A stretch of DNA of 64,000 nt from Petunia secreta. Its lineage: Eukaryota > Streptophyta > Magnoliopsida > Solanales > Solanaceae. Both the position numbers and the translations under genes were made by a program. This document shows, piece after piece, positions 61,558 to 64,000 of this stretch. Position 1 is the stretch's first letter, and every line of letters starts with the position of its first letter. The stretch covers positions 22,484,501 through 22,548,500 of the forward strand of contig JARKIP010000065.1 of assembly GCA_029990175.1 (NCBI GenBank). Reading direction: 5' to 3'. A model generated the notes under the pieces. That model was not told the DNA's origin, searched no databases, and saw only the letters and a list, made by a program, of their open reading frames with translations.

Positions 61558-62306
61558 ATCGTAGACAGATTTGAGATGAGCCAACGACTACGGGTCGTTG
61601 GTCTACTTATTCATGATTGTGATAGTGACTTCGGGTCACGGTATATGGTTGATACTTAGTAGTGGTGTTGCTAGTCCATCGTAGGTCTAGGTTAGTCGGC
61701 ACGGGAGTAGAGATTGGACCTCCAAACCGCCGCTGAGTTGACCTATGCCTTACGTTGGATGGGCATAATCCTTGAGACTTCTGGTTACTACTTGTGTGTA
61801 TGGAATGTGTTACATCTATGTGTGATTTCACTACTTTATTGTATGATTACTATAGTATGTTGTTGCTTATGATGCACGTAGCGACTTGTCCCGCAAGGGT
61901 ACCTTAGCGGGCATGTCGGTGATCTTACTGGGCTTCGGCTCATAACTTACTCTGCTACGTGCGCAGGTCTTTCATCCAGTCAGCAGCCCGGACGTTAGCG
62001 ATTCCCGAGGCTTCTGAGACTTTTGATTGAGGTGAGCCGACCACACAGACCGTGGTGGCATACCGCCGGAGTCACTTAGAGATAGGACTCAGATTTCTTT
62101 GATGTATATTCATACTTTATTGATTCACTCTTAGAATGCTCCAAATTTTTTGTGGATATATTCTTTTGGACTTCACACTTTTATATTTATATATCCATTT
62201 ATGATCTTTTCACATTATTGTTCTTTTCCGCATCTTGTTTCATTGGTTCGCCTAGGCAAATGTTGTTTAGGTGCCATCACGAGCCCTTGGAAATTGGGTC
62301 GTGACA

Positions 62307-63199
62307 ACGCCTTTGGTAAGAAACTCATCAATTTGCTTTTGTAGCTCCCTTGTGTCCTCGGGGTTGCTTCGATATGCCGGCTTGTTAGGAATTTAAGATC
62401 CCGGGATGAAGTCAATTTGGTGTTCAATACCCCTCAAGGGAGGTAATCCATCCGGCATCTCATCCGGGAACATGTCCTCATAGACCTTCAAAACATTTTC
62501 AATGGCACTAGGCAAAGGGTTAGGGTTAGATAAATAATCACTTTCGGAATTTAAAACCATACCTTTGTGCACTAGGCATATGAGCATCTTGGCGCCATCA
62601 TTACCTTTCAAGGTCTCACCCGGTTGCATCATGGCACACATGCGACCGGTGGAAGATGGTGGAGTCTCGGCCAAAGGTCTGGCCACAACCGGGGACTTGG
62701 CCTTAGCCGCTTCCCTCAACTCCTTCATGCGCCGATAGTCTTCACTTACTTGCTTTGGGGTCAAGGGTGTAAGCACAAAATTCTTCCCCTCATGTCTAAC
62801 CGTGTAAGTGTTGGCCCGGCCATCATGAACCACTTGTTTGTCGTACTGCCACGGCCTACCAAATAAAAGGTGGCAAGCTTGCATTGGCACCACGTCAAAC
62901 ATGTATTCATCTTGATAGTTCCCAATCTTGAACCTAATCAAGACTTGCTTCACTACCCTCAATTCCCCATACTCGCTCAACCATTGCAAACGGTAGGGAC
63001 TAGGATGCTTTAGGGTAGTCAATTTCAATTGTGAGACCAACGATTGACTCACCACATTCGCACAACTACCCGAATCAATGATCATGGAACACACTTGCCC
63101 CTTCACTCTACACCGAGCATGGAACAAGTTTTCCCTTTGTTCATCTTCCCTCTCTTCACTCACCATGGTTCCCAAAATACGATGCACCATGAGGAACAT
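62307..63199 (-). pseudogene. X protease, linker and reverse transcriptase start
   Basis: From 63199: MFLMVHRILGTMVSE, then MIIDSGSCANVVSQ (about 63049-63090) with catalytic Asp-Ser-Gly intact, YRLQWLSEYGEL, FDVVPMQACHLLFGRPWQYD, linker VLTPLTPKQVSEDYRRMKELREAAKAK, and GLPPLRGIEHQIDFIPGS. A stop near 62393 interrupts the frame, and the sequence continues (KPAYRSNPED, ELQKQIDEF) to the Y1 junction. Confidence 0.88.
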
Positions 63200-63241
63200 A
63201 TTCGGATCATCCCCCTCTGTCGCTCTCTCTTCACCCTCACC

Positions 63242-64000
63242 CTAAACTTCCTCACTCTCCTCCTCAACATCTCCCTCGGACTCACTTTCCCCCTCATAGA
63301 CCAACCCATCATCCATCACAATCATTGTTTTTTGGGTAGGGCACTCTTTGGCAAAGTGGCCATAACCCTTGCATTTATGGCATTGGAAAGAAGAAGAAGA
63401 AGGAGTATTTAAAGTAGTTTTAGAATTACCTCCAACCTCTTTGTGGTCGCTTCTCGGGGTAGCCTTCTCAAAAGGCTTCTTCACTTCTCGACTCCCACTT
63501 GCACCACTGTTTATGGGTTCTTCCATTCTTTGGGGCGAGTTGTTGGAGTGGTAGTGGTTGTACTCCTATAGCGAGTAGCCTTCTCTTCTTTGAGCCACCA
63601 TTCGGCCTCAACCGCGGCATCACAAACATCTTGTAGAGAGTGGAAGATGTGTAGTCTCAATTGGCAGGCAATCTCCCGACTCAAGCCACTCTAGAAACGG
63701 ATGATAGCTTGTTCCTCATTCTCCGTTTCCATATCAAGAGCCATCCGGTTCTTCTCAAAATTGTTGAAATATTCATCAACGGACTTGTAGCCTTGTTTCA
63801 ATTCATAGAGCCTTTTGAGTTGCTCTTGTCGATACTTGGGAGTCACATATTTGTTGTTCATTACTTCTTTCAACTCTTCCCAAGTGATGTTCATCTGCAA
63901 CCCAAGTCTTCTCCTTGATCGCTTAATGGATTCCCACCAAGTAGAGGCATAGGACTCAAATGAAGCTATAGCATAAGCGGCGTTCTTCTCTTCGGTCATG
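63242..64000 (-). pseudogene. X gag, C-terminal two-thirds
   Basis: From 63999: MTEEKNAAYAIASFESYASTWWESIKRSRRR, then YELKQGYKSVDEYFNNFEKNRMALDMETENEEQAIIRF, ending at a stop near 63691. A later frame (63526-63242) has KKPFEKATPRSD and the zinc knuckle CHKCKGYGHFAKEC, followed by an acidic linker ending in a stop at 63242. The gag start is beyond the window. Confidence 0.87.

Larger units (their letters stand above)
46232..62306 (+). mobile_element. Y1: Tekay/Del-type chromovirus, split by Q2
   Basis: Y1 has a 5' LTR (46232-48328), primer site 48332-48343, gag-pol with a chromodomain, purine tract 59458-59470, and a 3' LTR (59471-62306). Q2 is inserted just before the purine tract (GACTC 53546-53550, GGCTC 59431-59435). 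The long LTRs, the pol motifs (AFHPQTDGQSER) and the C-terminal chromodomain fit the Tekay/Del clade. It carries at least four stops and one frameshift. Confidence 0.95.
59471..62306 (+). repeat. Y1 3' LTR (2836 bp)
   Basis: It starts TGTAACGACC and ends GGGTCGTGACA. It keeps the segment (about 59990-60728) that is missing from the 5' LTR. Confidence 0.95.
44630..64000 (-). mobile_element. X: CRM-like element, split by Y1, runs off the window
   Basis: X covers 44630-46231 (integrase start, RNase H, reverse transcriptase) and 62307-64000 (reverse transcriptase start, protease, gag). Its integrase end was cut by the R1 LTR, and its gag start and 5' LTR are right of the window. Y1 is inserted in its reverse transcriptase, between AAGCC (46227-46231) and ACGCC (62307-62311), which looks like one target duplication with one later substitution. 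Confidence 0.88.

Overview
This window is plant nuclear DNA made of nested LTR retrotransposons of the Ty3/gypsy (Metaviridae-type) superfamily. I see no host gene, tRNA, rRNA or CRISPR. A flowering plant is indicated by chromovirus-type pol genes, initiator-tRNA-Met primer sites (TGGTATCAGAGC), 5-bp target duplications and repeated nesting. Most autonomous copies look CRM-like by eye: an integrase reading GQTEVVNRTLG and YGFNPLIPLDL, and a pol frame that runs into the 3' LTR. That would fit a centromeric or pericentromeric location, but this is inference. One copy (Y1) is a Tekay/Del-type chromovirus with a chromodomain.

Layout, left to right (names are mine). E1 (+, non-autonomous) occupies 1-2293 and 16931-18939. 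It was split by N1 (-, 2294-16930, duplication TTGTG), which was itself split by P1 (+, 6171-13424, duplication GTTCA). N0 (18940-19157) is a sliver of a minus-strand integrase gene. S1 (+, 19158-28149) carries Q1 (-, non-autonomous, 20856-26481, duplication TTTCA) in its leader. S1 is broken at its right end against an LTR remnant (28150-28904). W (-, 28905-30297 and 37836-38853) carries V1 (-, 30298-37835, duplication GGTGT). R1 (+, 38854-44629) is a non-autonomous recombinant with two different LTRs. X (-, 44630-46231 and 62307-64000, running off the window) carries Y1 (+, 46232-62306). Y1 carries Q2 (-, non-autonomous, 53551-59430).

No autonomous copy has intact frames throughout. They carry stops, frameshifts and deletions, although each domain is easily recognised. 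In an active family the autonomous copies would supply Gag, protease, reverse transcriptase, RNase H and integrase. The non-autonomous copies E1, Q1, Q2 and R1 keep LTRs, leader, primer site and purine tract, so they could be mobilised in trans.

The most interesting content is in these non-autonomous copies. (1) In place of most of pol, all four carry the same long acidic ORF of unknown function, called the S-ORF here (motifs CYDTPP, HAFT, ELYR-R, KKGSGV, IDAWLYHKS). (2) Q1 and Q2 also have an acidic D/Y/G-rich N-terminus and a retropepsin-like domain without its catalytic Asp. (3) LTRs and leaders carry arrays of short GC-rich palindromes, of type A (GGCGNNCCGCC) or type B (CGCGATCGCG). LTR and leader of one element share a type, and the type can switch between homologous elements. 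(4) Gag genes carry 18-bp tandem repeats whose hairpin arms co-vary.
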